Source of the DNA: an uncultured Pseudoteredinibacter sp.
GTDB lineage: Bacteria; Pseudomonadota; Gammaproteobacteria; Pseudomonadales; Cellvibrionaceae
Length of the DNA: 64,000 nucleotides
NCBI RefSeq assembly: GCF_947502065.1
Contig: NZ_CANMYE010000001.1
Location: 310,001-374,000 of the forward strand
Direction: 5' to 3'
Part shown: positions 26,584-34,172 of the stretch, piece by piece
How the letters are laid out: every line of letters starts with the position of its first letter
Position numbering within the stretch: position 1 is the stretch's first letter
Program-made: the position numbers and the translations under genes
The notes under the pieces: generated by a model
Database searches by the model: none
What the model was told of the DNA's origin: nothing
Seen by the model: only the letters and a program-made list of their open reading frames with translations

Positions 26584-28959
26584 ATGGAAGTTAAGTTGAA
26601 GCGAAGCAGCAATTTTCTGCGCAGTGGCTTGGCCAGTTGTTTATTGCTGAGCCCTACGTTGGTTGCAGCCTTGGGTCTCGGAAATATCGAGCACGATAGT
26701 TGGCTCGGTGAGCCTCTGCGCGCCCAAATTGAAGTGCTTGATCCCAAGCGCGAATACAATCCAGAAGATCTTCATTTACGTCAAATCTACCCAGAAGAAG
26801 CCGCTGAGCTTGGGGTAGATGTTGTCGCCATCCGTTTTCCCTTGCGTACCAAAATCGAAAGGACGGGCGATAAACTTGTTATCCAACTTACCACCAATCG
26901 CCCTGTCAATGAGCCATTTTTAAACTTCATGTTGGCCTTAGAGTGGCCAAAGGGCAAAAGCTACCGTGAATACAGTTTGCTGCTAGACCCAAAAGGGCAG
27001 CAATTAATCCCAGCGCCCGTTGTGCAACAGCCAGCACAAGCCGCAGCAAATGTTCGCCCAGTTCTAATTAACGAAGGGCAGGCCAATCGACCGGCTGCCA
27101 GTTCATCTAGAGTAATTGCACAAGCCGCACCTATGGTGCCGGTGAGCAGTGGTGAAAACGCTGAATATTGGCGCGTTCGCCCAGGGCAAACACTTTCTCA
27201 GATTGCGCAAAAAGTGCGTATCGATAGCAATATCCAATTGCAGGCGGTAACCAATCATTTGTACCGCAGTAACCCGCAAGCCTTCGAAGGTGGCATAGAC
27301 CAGCTACAAGTTGGTGCGAGCCTGCGCCTGCCGAGCAAAATTGAATATGCACAAATGCCGCGCTGGAGAGATGAGCCAGTTGCGGCTCTGCAGGATATAG
27401 AGCCAGCGCCACAGCAAGCTGCGCCACAAAGAGCTGATAACTCGAACGCTAAGGTAGATTACACCGTGCAGCCTGGAGACACCTTATCCCAGGTGGCTCA
27501 AAAGATGCGCCAAGATCCTAATATCTCTTTGCAAAAAGTTATTGACGATATCTACCAGCAAAACCCCGATGCTTTTGCCGGTGGCATGAACCAATTGCGA
27601 GTGGGTGCAAAATTAGAGTTACGTGGCGAGGCCGCCGTACCTAGCCGCGCATTAAGCATGAATTCGGTAGATGTATCCGATGTAAGTCCTGAGCTGCCAA
27701 GTGCCGAAGATTTTAATAACTCCGCACAGCAAGCTAGCAACGGCGAAGTCAGTGGGCGTCTGCGCTTAAGCGATACCCCGCTGAGCGAAGAGCAAATCCT
27801 AAATGGTGATTTGCCATCTGGCGATCAGCTGCCGATAAATCAGCAAATTCAAATGGTTTCAGAGCTTACTGATAAGCTCAATCTTGAAAACCGCGATTTG
27901 CGCCAGCGCATAGATGCAGTGGAGGGTGATGACAGCGTTGCTTTATTGCAAGAGCTGGTACTACTGCAATCAAAACAGATTGAACATTTTCAGCAACAGC
28001 TACAACAAACCCTAAGCATGCTGGAGAAGCAAAAGGGTAATGGCAGCTTAGATGCTAATTTGGCGGGCTTAAACAGTGCGGCAAGCGAGCAGGCTGGCCA
28101 AGACGTTGATACTGAAAGCTCTATAGCCAATGAAAGCGCAAGCAATGATCTGCTTGCTACTCAAAACACTAACGAAGCTGAAGCAACGAGCCCAGAATCA
28201 TTAACGGGTGACATTGACTCAACAGAGCCAAGTGCCGCTAGTGAGATCGCAAACGACCTAACGGATTCTGCTGCTAACACCAGCAGCGATCAAGCCAATG
28301 ATATATACGAAGGCCAGGGCGTTGGTGCTCAACTGGCCGATAAGGCGAGTGTAAATGAGGTTACTGCTGCAGCGCAGCCGACGGTAAACGACAGTGGCGT
28401 ACAAAGCGATAGTGATTCGCGCTTTTTGTGGTTAGGTTTAATTTTAGCCGCTGTATTGGCTGGCCTAGCTTGGCTTGATTTTCGTCGCCCAGGTGGTTTT
28501 TTAAATCGCTTTAATAAGCCCGCTGAAGACAAGCAAGAGCCTTCTCTTGATGTTAATAAATCAGCGGCTCCAGTGGAGCCAGTGGTTAGAGTGCGCAAAC
28601 GCGAAGAGTTGGAAATCGACGAGCCAGACGTGCCAGAAGAGCCGATTGTCCAGGTACCTCTTGCTCCGGCAGAAGAAGAACCGGTAGCGGATGAAAACAG
28701 TGATATAGAGCCGTTAATATCTGGTGTTGCACGCTGGAACCGCAAAGACATTCCAATGCTGCAAGTGGAAGAATCCGAGTTGGGCGAACTGCCTAATGAA
28801 GACAATAGTGATAGTGACGATAGCCTGCATTTCGACGACTTCGGACTAATGAACACCATCTCTATCGATGATTTAGATATCGATCTGGATGAAGGCCTAG
28901 ATCAGGGCTTTAAGCTAGATCTAGATGACGAAGAAGACGAGAAGCAGAGCAAGGCCTAG
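26584..28959 (+). CDS. fimV: FimV/TspA-like cell-pole LysM protein
   Basis: The 791-residue start at ATG 26584 is preferred because a signal peptide (FLRSGLASCLLLSPTLVAA) follows at once. The FimV N-terminal block (LGLGNIEHDSWLGEPLRAQIEVL) is clear, then LysM-like domains at about residues 193-253 and 291-349 (YTVQPGDTLSQVAQKM), a coiled coil near 420-480, a membrane helix near 612-634 and a very acidic cytoplasmic tail. FimV binds peptidoglycan and organises polar type IV pili and signalling. Two LysM units instead of one, and an ending without the usual C-terminal TPR/FimV_C domain, make this a short variant. Confidence 0.88.
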   Translation: MEVKLKRSSNFLRSGLASCLLLSPTLVAALGLGNIEHDSWLGEPLRAQIEVLDPKREYNPEDLHLRQIYPEEAAELGVDVVAIRFPLRTKIERTGDKLVIQLTTNRPVNEPFLNFMLALEWPKGKSYREYSLLLDPKGQQLIPAPVVQQPAQAAANVRPVLINEGQANRPAASSSRVIAQAAPMVPVSSGENAEYWRVRPGQTLSQIAQKVRIDSNIQLQAVTNHLYRSNPQAFEGGIDQLQVGASLRLPSKIEYAQMPRWRDEPVAALQDIEPAPQQAAPQRADNSNAKVDYTVQPGDTLSQVAQKMRQDPNISLQKVIDDIYQQNPDAFAGGMNQLRVGAKLELRGEAAVPSRALSMNSVDVSDVSPELPSAEDFNNSAQQASNGEVSGRLRLSDTPLSEEQILNGDLPSGDQLPINQQIQMVSELTDKLNLENRDLRQRIDAVEGDDSVALLQELVLLQSKQIEHFQQQLQQTLSMLEKQKGNGSLDANLAGLNSAASEQAGQDVDTESSIANESASNDLLATQNTNEAEATSPESLTGDIDSTEPSAASEIANDLTDSAANTSSDQANDIYEGQGVGAQLADKASVNEVTAAAQPTVNDSGVQSDSDSRFLWLGLILAAVLAGLAWLDFRRPGGFLNRFNKPAEDKQEPSLDVNKSAAPVEPVVRVRKREELEIDEPDVPEEPIVQVPLAPAEEEPVADENSDIEPLISGVARWNRKDIPMLQVEESELGELPNEDNSDSDDSLHFDDFGLMNTISIDDLDIDLDEGLDQGFKLDLDDEEDEKQSKA

Positions 28960-29119
28960 TAAGCAGCAAGTCAAAAGTTGAGCTCAGCCTGAAAGACATA
29001 GATAAGTGCCAAATATAGACCCAGCAAGCCCTTAGCAGCTGGGCCTTTTAGTTTTAGGCATCCGCAAGAACGACTATCGCCAAGCCCAAGTAAATCCTTG
29101 AAAAACTTACCAATTGTTG

Positions 29120-29147
29120 TTGACAGCACCGGCCACAGTGATAGAAT
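29120..29147 (+). promoter_or_regulatory. Stable-RNA promoter for tRNA-Ala
   Basis: A perfect TTGACA (29120-29125), a 16-bp spacer and TAGAAT (29142-29147) are followed by the G+C-rich discriminator GCGCCCC, the pattern of stringently controlled tRNA promoters. The tRNA starts about 60 bases past the expected start site. Confidence 0.8.
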
Positions 29148-29215
29148 GCGCCCCGCTTTCAACGAAAGCCATCCCTCTCTAATTGGCGTGATTAGCCTAG
29201 ATGAGAAACCTATAT

Positions 29216-29291
29216 GGGGCCTTAGCTCAGCTGGGAGAGCGCAACACTGGCAGTGTTGAGGTCAGCGGTTCGATCCCGCTAGGCTCCACCA
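29216..29291 (+). tRNA. tRNA-Ala (GGC anticodon)
   Basis: This is a complete 76-nt cloverleaf. Acceptor GGGGCCT pairs with AGGCTCC (one G-U), followed by ACCA; the D arm has AGCTCAGCTGGGAGAGC; anticodon stem CAACA/TGTTG encloses loop CTGGCAG with anticodon GGC; the T arm contains GGTTCGATCCC. CCA is encoded. Its bases 8-76 form most of the attL repeat of the adjacent island, so the island inserted at the 3' end and left the gene intact. Confidence 0.97.
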
Positions 29292-29293
29292 AA
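29223..29293 (+). repeat. attL: left copy of the 71-bp direct repeat
   Basis: These 71 bp (from TAGCTCAGCTGG to CCACCAAA) recur exactly at 41705-41775. The left copy is inside the functional tRNA-Ala; the sequences diverge on both sides. Together they bound a 12.5-kb island whose integrase gene lies immediately inside the left copy. Confidence 0.95.
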
Positions 29294-29300
29294 ATTGATA

Positions 29301-29328
29301 CAAAGCCCGCCTAGTGCGGGCTTTGTTG
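29301..29328 (+). terminator. Intrinsic terminator behind tRNA-Ala
   Basis: CAAAGCCCGC-ctagt-GCGGGCTTTG with TTGTTT following forms a 10-bp stem just inside the island. It replaces the tRNA's original terminator, which now probably lies beyond attR at 41781. Confidence 0.85.
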
Positions 29329-29366
29329 TTTCTGGAAGTCAGAGTGTGGCACAAAGTGTGGTACAC

Positions 29367-30803
29367 ATGGCAACTTCACGGTCACGAACACCTTCTTACC
29401 TTACAAAAAATCGACTGGGTATTTACCAATTCCAGTACCGGGTTCCCCGGCGCTTCACTGTCAATTCAAACACCCTTCAGCGGCTCAGGAAATCTTTGGC
29501 TACAAGGGACAGGAACACTGCACTGATATTAGCTCGACGATGGGCTGTAGTGTTGGATGATATTTCCCAAGCCTACGGCAATCAGCCAGAAAACTATTCA
29601 AATGCTGTGCGGGCGCTGGTTAAGCATTCGAAGCAAGTTCCTATCGGGTTGCCACAAATCAAAGAGGTTGTAGCGGGCAAGCCAGTAGCCCAAATGCCTA
29701 TCCAACTGAATACAAAATCTTCCTTTTCCCTATCGGGTGCCCTGAAGAAGTACCTGGCAGAAAAACGCAAAACTTGGAGTCCGAAAGCCATTGCTGCCAA
29801 TGAAAGGAACCTAGGTTTGAAGATAGAAACCTTTATTCAAATTGTCGGTGACAAAGATTGCGCTATTTTGAATACGCCCCATGTGTTGGACTACAAAGGC
29901 AAGCTGCTCCAGCTACCCGCCAATAGGACCAAGCGGAAGGAATACCGCTCACTGACTTTGGATGAGGTCTTGGTAATGGATATTCCTGAGAGCCACCTAT
30001 TGAGTGCTGAGACCCTATCAGGACATCTGAACAAGGTATCGGCATTCTTAGATTGGGGTTACCGTAATGGGTTGATGAAAGCTGATCTCAAGTTGCCTTT
30101 GCAGCGGGTAATCAAAAAGCCCAAGCACGCAATCAGTCAACGGGATGCATTCAGTCCCAATGATCTAAAGAAGCTATTCAACTCTGATCAATATTTGAAT
30201 GGCACCCATAAACAGCCAAGTCACTTTTACGTACCTCTGCTCGCTTTATTTTCAGGGGCGCGACAAAACGAGCTGTGCCAGCTATACAAGGCTGATGTTT
30301 ATCAGGAGCGAGAAACCGGTATCTGGGTATTGGATATCAATGAAGATGGTGAGGAGAAGCACCTCAAGAAACCATCACATGCCCGGTTGGTGCCAATTCA
30401 TCCGAAATTGATTGAGTTAGGGTTTATTGAATTCGTAAAGCGGGTAACGACTCAGCGCCTCTTTACTGACCTTAAATTCAAGAGGGACGGCTATGGGCAA
30501 AGCTTCTCCCGCTGGTTTAATGAAACCTACCGAAATTCCAATAACTGCAATGTGGGGCAAAAAGCCGGTGAGCATAAGAATTTCCATTCCTTCCGCCATA
30601 CATTTATCACCTGTTTAACGAATAAACACAATACGCCTCAGCATAAGCTTGCGCACATTGTGGGCCATCGCCCCGGCGATGGCAGCGAAACTATTCAGCG
30701 TTATACGAAGCTTACCGAGCTGAAAGACCGCTACAACATCATTCGCCAGATTGAATGGGATTCAATTGATTTCTCGGCTATTCAAACACTCAGAACTGCA
30801 TGA
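29367..30803 (+). CDS. int: Tyrosine recombinase / site-specific integrase
   Basis: The 478-residue start at ATG 29367 (ATSRSRTPSYLTKNRLG) fits related integrases; an in-frame TTG at 29295 inside the tRNA boundary is unlikely. The catalytic set is complete: Arg299 in SGARQNE, His407 and Arg410 in FHSFRHTF, His434 in VGHRPGDG and Tyr446 in IQRYTKL. An N-terminal arm-binding and core-binding region (SAM-like, about 125-245) precedes the catalytic domain. It should catalyse integration at the tRNA-Ala 3' end and excision with a directionality factor. It reads away from the tRNA, directly inside attL. Confidence 0.95.
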   Translation: MATSRSRTPSYLTKNRLGIYQFQYRVPRRFTVNSNTLQRLRKSLATRDRNTALILARRWAVVLDDISQAYGNQPENYSNAVRALVKHSKQVPIGLPQIKEVVAGKPVAQMPIQLNTKSSFSLSGALKKYLAEKRKTWSPKAIAANERNLGLKIETFIQIVGDKDCAILNTPHVLDYKGKLLQLPANRTKRKEYRSLTLDEVLVMDIPESHLLSAETLSGHLNKVSAFLDWGYRNGLMKADLKLPLQRVIKKPKHAISQRDAFSPNDLKKLFNSDQYLNGTHKQPSHFYVPLLALFSGARQNELCQLYKADVYQERETGIWVLDINEDGEEKHLKKPSHARLVPIHPKLIELGFIEFVKRVTTQRLFTDLKFKRDGYGQSFSRWFNETYRNSNNCNVGQKAGEHKNFHSFRHTFITCLTNKHNTPQHKLAHIVGHRPGDGSETIQRYTKLTELKDRYNIIRQIEWDSIDFSAIQTLRTA

Positions 30804-30886
30804 AGGTGATATAATCTAGGGCTACCTATTGCGAGGTGGCTCTAATCAAATCGGTGATTGGACATGACTAACATGGAGCTACGTCA

Positions 30887-31357
30887 ATGCAATTGGACTA
30901 CCTTAAAATACTCAATGATTGCGGGTTACCTGAAGTCCCCGATCCTGAAAATACAACTCTTGCCTTCTGTCACGAAATCAATAACACGCTATTCGATGAC
31001 GACTCCCCATTCGATGTGAAGCAATCCATGGTTATTGAATTGCCAAGCAACTTGAATTACATGATCCAGTGTTCACTGCCGTTGAAATCTGGAATCGCTA
31101 CCGAAGATGGTGTTCGTTACTTGATGAGTAAGTGGTATGAATGCCTAGCCTACCAGAACCCCAAGTTTGAAAGCGTTCAGCGTACAAGTAGCTGCTTTGG
31201 GACTGATGTAAGAATACTCACTATCACAGTTGGTTCTGCATGTTCATTTCTATTTTCGGTCACTGATGAAGCTGCTCAGAACTTTGAAGACGAATTTATA
31301 GATGGATACTCACCTGTTGATGATCCAGACTCTTTACTGAAAAGACTTCAGCAATGA
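30887..31357 (+). CDS. Hypothetical island protein, 156 aa
   Basis: The predicted protein is acidic, soluble-looking and without signal or membrane helix. ATG 30887 follows TGGAGC. The pattern of the middle part (YMIQCSLPLKSGIATEDGVRYLMSKWYECLAYQ) and the end (ENFEDEFIDG is absent; the true end is FEDEFIDGYSPVDDPDSLL) suggest an alpha/beta fold, but no family is recognised. It is 83 bases behind the integrase on the same strand and is followed at once by four hairpins. A recombination accessory role is possible from position alone. Confidence 0.65.
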   Translation: MQLDYLKILNDCGLPEVPDPENTTLAFCHEINNTLFDDDSPFDVKQSMVIELPSNLNYMIQCSLPLKSGIATEDGVRYLMSKWYECLAYQNPKFESVQRTSSCFGTDVRILTITVGSACSFLFSVTDEAAQNFEDEFIDGYSPVDDPDSLLKRLQQ

Positions 31358-31358
31358 T

Positions 31359-31434
31359 GTTGCCGTAGGCAACCCCGGCATAGCCGGGTACTTATTGTTA
31401 TATTATTTTCCCCTTCGGGGAGTGGCTTCGCCAC
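31359..31434. repeat. Cluster of four perfect hairpins with three-base loops
   Basis: GTTGCC-gta-GGCAAC (31359-31373), CCCGGC-ata-GCCGGG (31374-31388), CCCC-ttc-GGGG (31410-31420) and GTGGC-ttc-GCCAC (31422-31434) follow the stop codon of the 156-aa gene. The arms differ in sequence, so these are structurally rather than sequence-related repeats. The first two abut directly. Confidence 0.85.
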
Positions 31435-31470
31435 ATCTTCTTTATTATTAATATATTTCTTAATTTATGC

Positions 31471-31520
31471 GGTTTCGTTTCCAGTAGACACACGAAACCA
31501 ATTGGCTTCCATGTGTCTAC
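31471..31520. repeat. Interleaved inverted repeats (possible pseudoknot or recognition site)
   Basis: GGTTTCG (31471-31477) pairs with CGAAACC (31493-31499) and GTAGACACA (31484-31492) pairs with TGTGTCTAC (31512-31520). The order is A-B-A'-B', which in RNA gives an H-type pseudoknot and in DNA could be a compound protein site. A CCAATTGG palindrome overlaps at 31498-31505. Confidence 0.6.
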
Positions 31521-31851
31521 TACATTATGCGTATAACGTACCATTCAACACAGTCAACAAGACAACCTGTAATCAGGTAGGGGGGTTAGCCTGTCACCTT
31601 TACGTCTACGAAACTTCCACGCAGTACCAACTACGGCATTTATGGAAACCAGCGGGAGCAATTGGGAGCCTGTTGACTGACTACCCCAATCACTTGTGGT
31701 TGCTTTTTACTCAGAGCCACAATCCAAGCGATCAATTTTGATTTCATTGGTCTATCGCCTTCGACCAACATCATAATATAAAGGGGGAGTCATACCCTCC
31801 ATCGGCAACAAGCTAGGCTTGGCAGAATCGGTAGTGGACTCCGGTCAACCA

Positions 31852-31870
31852 CGCCACAATGTAGGTGGCG
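31852..31870 (-). terminator. Hairpin behind the small basic DNA-binding gene
   Basis: CGCCAC and GTGGCG pair around a seven-base loop just past the stop of the minus-strand gene at 31881. No U tract follows. Confidence 0.45.
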
Positions 31871-31880
31871 ATAATATTAT

Positions 31881-32168
31881 TTATACGTACAAAATTCCCT
31901 CATTCGAGGTTTTGGGCAATTTTTCGTATTTTTTTGCTTCTTCGATAAATGGTCGATTCTGACCAGCCCCTTTATCTTTAACTTCAGCCATGGCATCTGT
32001 GATGTACCGTTCTCCGAAGGACATTACAGCTGCTTCGATGATTGCGGTCTCTGTGGTCTCATAATAAGCACTGAGGGCATTTAGCCAGTGTTGGGTGTGG
32101 TTGGTGATACGCAGCTCCTTACGCTTGCGCTTAAACTTCGCCAGACGGCGTTTCTTCTCTGTATCCAT
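31881..32168 (-). CDS. Small basic ribbon-helix-helix-like protein
   Basis: A 95-residue protein with a strong AGGAGAAGAG ribosome site before ATG 32168. The first 20 residues are very basic (DTEKKRRLAKFKRKRKELR), followed by a strand-like LRITNHTQ and two helices (HWLNALSAYYETTETAIIEAAVMSFGERYI), the layout of RHH repressors or accessory relaxosome proteins. It may be the island's directionality or replication regulator; the divergent spacer to the next gene contains a perfect hairpin at 32231. Function is inferred from shape only. Confidence 0.6.
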   Translation of the reverse strand: MDTEKKRRLAKFKRKRKELRITNHTQHWLNALSAYYETTETAIIEAAVMSFGERYITDAMAEVKDKGAGQNRPFIEEAKKYEKLPKTSNEGILYV

Positions 32169-32230
32169 ATCTCTTCTCCTGTACGGTGGATTGCCAGTAC
32201 AGGTATTTAGACAGGCTCAGACATGACATA

Positions 32231-32255
32231 GGTATTTGGCCGTAGGCCAAATACC
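32231..32255. repeat. Perfect 11-bp hairpin with GTA loop in divergent spacer
   Basis: GGTATTTGGCC-gta-GGCCAAATACC lies between the divergent genes starting at 32168 and 32322. It could be an operator or an RNA stem; it shares the three-base-loop design with the other island hairpins and the GTA loop with the one at 31359. Confidence 0.8.
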
Positions 32256-32321
32256 GCAGTATAATTCATGGAGATTCTAGGCAATATTTTCAGAAGAAAT
32301 CGCCATAAGCAGGAGGCTTAT

Positions 32322-32570
32322 ATGATGAGTCAGGCAGGATACGTTATCTTTTTTATTGGTGTGGTGCTTGTATTGGCTATTTTGGCAATTGGTTTGCCTG
32401 CCGAGTTAGCTGCGATTATTGCTTTCGCAGCAGGGTTTTTGTGTGCCAAAGATAATAATGAAGAAGTTATCGGAGAAAAGCTTAGATTTCAGAAAATGTT
32501 TGTTGAGTTAGAAAGGGAGCATTTGGAGTTAGAGCAAAAACATGAAGCCTTGTTGGAAAAGCTTGATTAG
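32322..32570 (+). CDS. Small membrane protein with coiled-coil tail
   Basis: The start at 32322/32325 (tandem ATG) is fixed by AGGAGG at 32311-32316; an upstream in-frame ATG at 32268 lacks a ribosome site. About 82 residues: a long hydrophobic hairpin (YVIFFIGVVLVLAILAIGL, then AAIIAFAAGFLCA) and a charged heptad-like tail (ELEREHLELEQKHEALLEKL). Such proteins may be membrane-acting effectors, holin-like or structural. No family is recognised. Confidence 0.6.
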   Translation: MMSQAGYVIFFIGVVLVLAILAIGLPAELAAIIAFAAGFLCAKDNNEEVIGEKLRFQKMFVELEREHLELEQKHEALLEKLD

Positions 32571-32682
32571 GTGCTAAATGCAAGCTTAGCCTTGGACAGG
32601 TAGAAGAGATGCGCTAAAAGCATAATGAAGGTGTTTTAATTAAAGACCTGCTTACTGAAGCCTGAGTGGTTTGCCTTGAAAA

Positions 32683-32703
32683 AGGCCGGGCGGAGCCCGG
32701 CCT
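32683..32703 (+). terminator. Strong GC hairpin with GGA loop
   Basis: AGGCCGGGC-gga-GCCCGGCCT is a perfect 9-bp stem without a T tract, about 110 bases past the small membrane gene. It is probably a terminator or RNA 3'-end structure of phage style. Confidence 0.6.
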
Positions 32704-32835
32704 CATTGTGAATACATTAAAAATTTAGCCAAAGTATGTATGAATAAAGCGTTTAAATAATTTATTTTTCTGTAGTTTTAGCAGTTTTTCGGGATCAAAA
32801 AATCTTTGAAATCAAAAGGTTATACTCCGAGAAAG

Positions 32836-32859
32836 AATAGTTGAACATGTTCAACTATT
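32836..32859. promoter_or_regulatory. 24-bp perfect palindrome (operator candidate)
   Basis: The left half AATAGTTGAACA is exactly mirrored by TGTTCAACTATT with no spacer. It sits about 30 bp upstream of the promoter at 32890, where a dimeric activator or repressor would bind. Confidence 0.7.
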
Positions 32860-32889
32860 TGATTTTAAAGGGTTTTTTCAAAATTCCTG

Positions 32890-32918
32890 TTGACAGGTGA
32901 AGAACTTGTACGTACATT
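32890..32918 (+). promoter_or_regulatory. Sigma-70 promoter of the clamp-loader gene with internal palindrome
   Basis: TTGACA (32890-32895), a 17-bp spacer and TACATT (32913-32918). The palindrome TGTACGTACA (32907-32916) covers the end of the spacer and the -10 box, so a bound protein would block polymerase. Confidence 0.65.
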
Positions 32919-32994
32919 AGCAACCGTGGGCATGAAGAGATGTCTACGCTAAAAATTAATTTAGTCATATAAAAATTATAATAGGAGTATTCCA

Positions 32995-33672
32995 ATGACT
33001 ATTCAGAAAACACAGGACAAATCCGTCCTGTGGGTAGAGAAATATCGCCCACAAACAATTGCAGAATGTATTCTGCCAACTGCGTACCGTATAAATCTGG
33101 AAGGATTTATATCTAAGAGTGAACTCCCAAATATTGTGTTCTCAGGACCAACAGGCGTTGGTAAGACGACTGTTGCACAGGCGCTAGTTAATGATTTTGG
33201 ATTAGATTCCATGCTTGTTGACGCGACCTTAACCCCAAATGTTGATGGTATTCGTGAGCGAGTAATTTCTTTTGCGTCGACTCGTGGTTTAACGGGTGAT
33301 AAAGCTATTATCTTCGACGAAGCTGATCTTCTCAATAAACGGCATTCACAGCCTACGTTGGCTCGTTGTATAGAGAAGTTTCCTCGTTGCCGCTATGTGC
33401 TAACGTGCAATGACCCCAAGAAAATTATTCCTAGCCTTAAGTCTCGTGTAATCGAGTTTGATTTCCAATTCACGGAAAGCGAACACCTTGAAGTGCAGGA
33501 GCTGCAATGTTTGCGTGCATGCGAAATCCTAGATAAAGAACGAATCAGTTTTCAGCAGCATGATGTAAAAGAGATAGTAAGTTTCCATTATCCTGATTTT
33601 CGTCAAGCATTGATTGTTTTGCACAATCAGAGTGTTACCGGCACCTTGCTGCCAATGCGCAAAGTGGCATAG
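32995..33672 (+). CDS. Phage-type (T4 gp44/RFC-like) clamp-loader AAA+ ATPase, short
   Basis: The 225-residue protein opens with VLWVEKYRPQTIAECILP, the RFC/gp44 signature, and has Walker A GPTGVGKTT (residues 51-59), Walker B IIFDEAD (105-111), sensor-1 LTCND and an SRC-type arginine finger in LKSRVIEF. This is the large subunit of sliding-clamp loaders in T4-like phages and the archaeal/eukaryal RFC family, not the bacterial DnaX/HolB type. The usual 310-320 residues are cut: the C-terminal collar domain that holds the pentamer is missing or minimal. ATG 32995 follows TAGGAG. No clamp (gp45), gp62 or polymerase gene is in the island. It may support island replication or interfere with a phage clamp loader. 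Confidence 0.85.
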   Translation: MTIQKTQDKSVLWVEKYRPQTIAECILPTAYRINLEGFISKSELPNIVFSGPTGVGKTTVAQALVNDFGLDSMLVDATLTPNVDGIRERVISFASTRGLTGDKAIIFDEADLLNKRHSQPTLARCIEKFPRCRYVLTCNDPKKIIPSLKSRVIEFDFQFTESEHLEVQELQCLRACEILDKERISFQQHDVKEIVSFHYPDFRQALIVLHNQSVTGTLLPMRKVA

Positions 33673-33680
33673 GGGGTGAT

Positions 33681-33905
33681 ATGAAAAACGAACTTAAACG
33701 CTTTCAGATACAAGTTCCACAAAAGGTGATTGATTTGTTTGATGCCCTCTGCGAATCAAGTGATGTTGATCGCAATACAGGCTTTCACTGTCTCTTGCTG
33801 GACTTTTTTTCTGGCAATCCCTACATGCAAAGCCAGTTTGGTCATGCCGATTATATGTACTGGCAGCATAAGACCCGAGAATTTGTGATTAACCACTGCC
33901 CCTAG
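33681..33905 (+). CDS. Small RHH-like protein downstream of the clamp loader
   Basis: The 74-residue product starts 8 bases after the clamp-loader stop with GGGGGTG as ribosome site, so the two are one unit. ELKRFQIQVPQKVIDLFDALCESSDVDRNTGFHCLLLDFF has a strand-helix-helix look like ribbon-helix-helix DNA-binding proteins; the tail is aromatic (YMYWQHKTREF). Possibly a regulator of the palindromic promoter upstream. The family is not recognised. Confidence 0.55.
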   Translation: MKNELKRFQIQVPQKVIDLFDALCESSDVDRNTGFHCLLLDFFSGNPYMQSQFGHADYMYWQHKTREFVINHCP

Positions 33906-33920
33906 TGTGATTCACAATAA

Positions 33921-33941
33921 GGCCCGCCCTTAGGGCGGGCC
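33921..33941 (+). terminator. GC-rich hairpin with TTA loop
   Basis: GGCCCGCCC-tta-GGGCGGGCC, a perfect 9-bp stem 16 bases after the stop of the small RHH-like gene. No T tract; it belongs to the island's three-base-loop hairpin series. Confidence 0.65.
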
Positions 33942-33976
33942 ATACACCCACAATAATAATAACGAAGGTGTGTTTC

Positions 33977-34153
33977 ATGAAAAATACTACTATTGATACC
34001 TATACTGAGTATGAGCTACTTTGGAGCTGTTACTCAGAAGATGATTTATATCCCGAAGAGGATATACCCTATTCATGTTCAGAAGAGGCTGAAGCCGCTG
34101 AGCTTGAATTAAGTCTAGCTGAAGCGGCGGACGCTAAATCACTAACACAATAA
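33977..34153 (+). CDS. Very acidic small protein
   Basis: The start at ATG 33977 is set by GAAGG eight bases before it. The 58 residues include 16 Asp/Glu and only 2 Lys, with clusters such as YSEDDLYPEEDIPYS and an alanine/glutamate-rich helix at the end. Small acidic proteins of mobile elements sometimes mimic DNA and block nucleases; nothing beyond charge supports that here. The next gene follows 19 bases later, so they are probably co-transcribed. Confidence 0.5.
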   Translation: MKNTTIDTYTEYELLWSCYSEDDLYPEEDIPYSCSEEAEAAELELSLAEAADAKSLTQ

Positions 34154-34172
34154 TAAAAACAAGGTGACTATT

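Larger units (their letters stand above)
31358..31880. other. 523-bp structured non-coding region of the island
   Basis: It contains four tandem perfect hairpins (31359-31434), then two interleaved inverted repeats (31471-31520), and a terminator-like stem (31852-31870) for the gene on the other strand. An in-frame 79-codon stretch at 31502-31741 has a TTG start and no ribosome site and is not accepted as a gene. The region could encode a structured RNA or hold replication/transfer sites. Confidence 0.5.
32571..32994. other. 424-bp regulatory stretch before the clamp-loader gene
   Basis: It holds a 9-bp hairpin (32683-32703), a 24-bp perfect palindrome (32836-32859) and a consensus-like promoter with an internal palindrome (32890-32918), then a long leader. 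No coding sequence is seen. Confidence 0.6.

Noticed and set aside
31502..31741. 79-codon frame in the island's non-coding region
   Set aside because: It starts with TTG, has no ribosome site, overlaps the interleaved inverted repeat and has an unusual composition.
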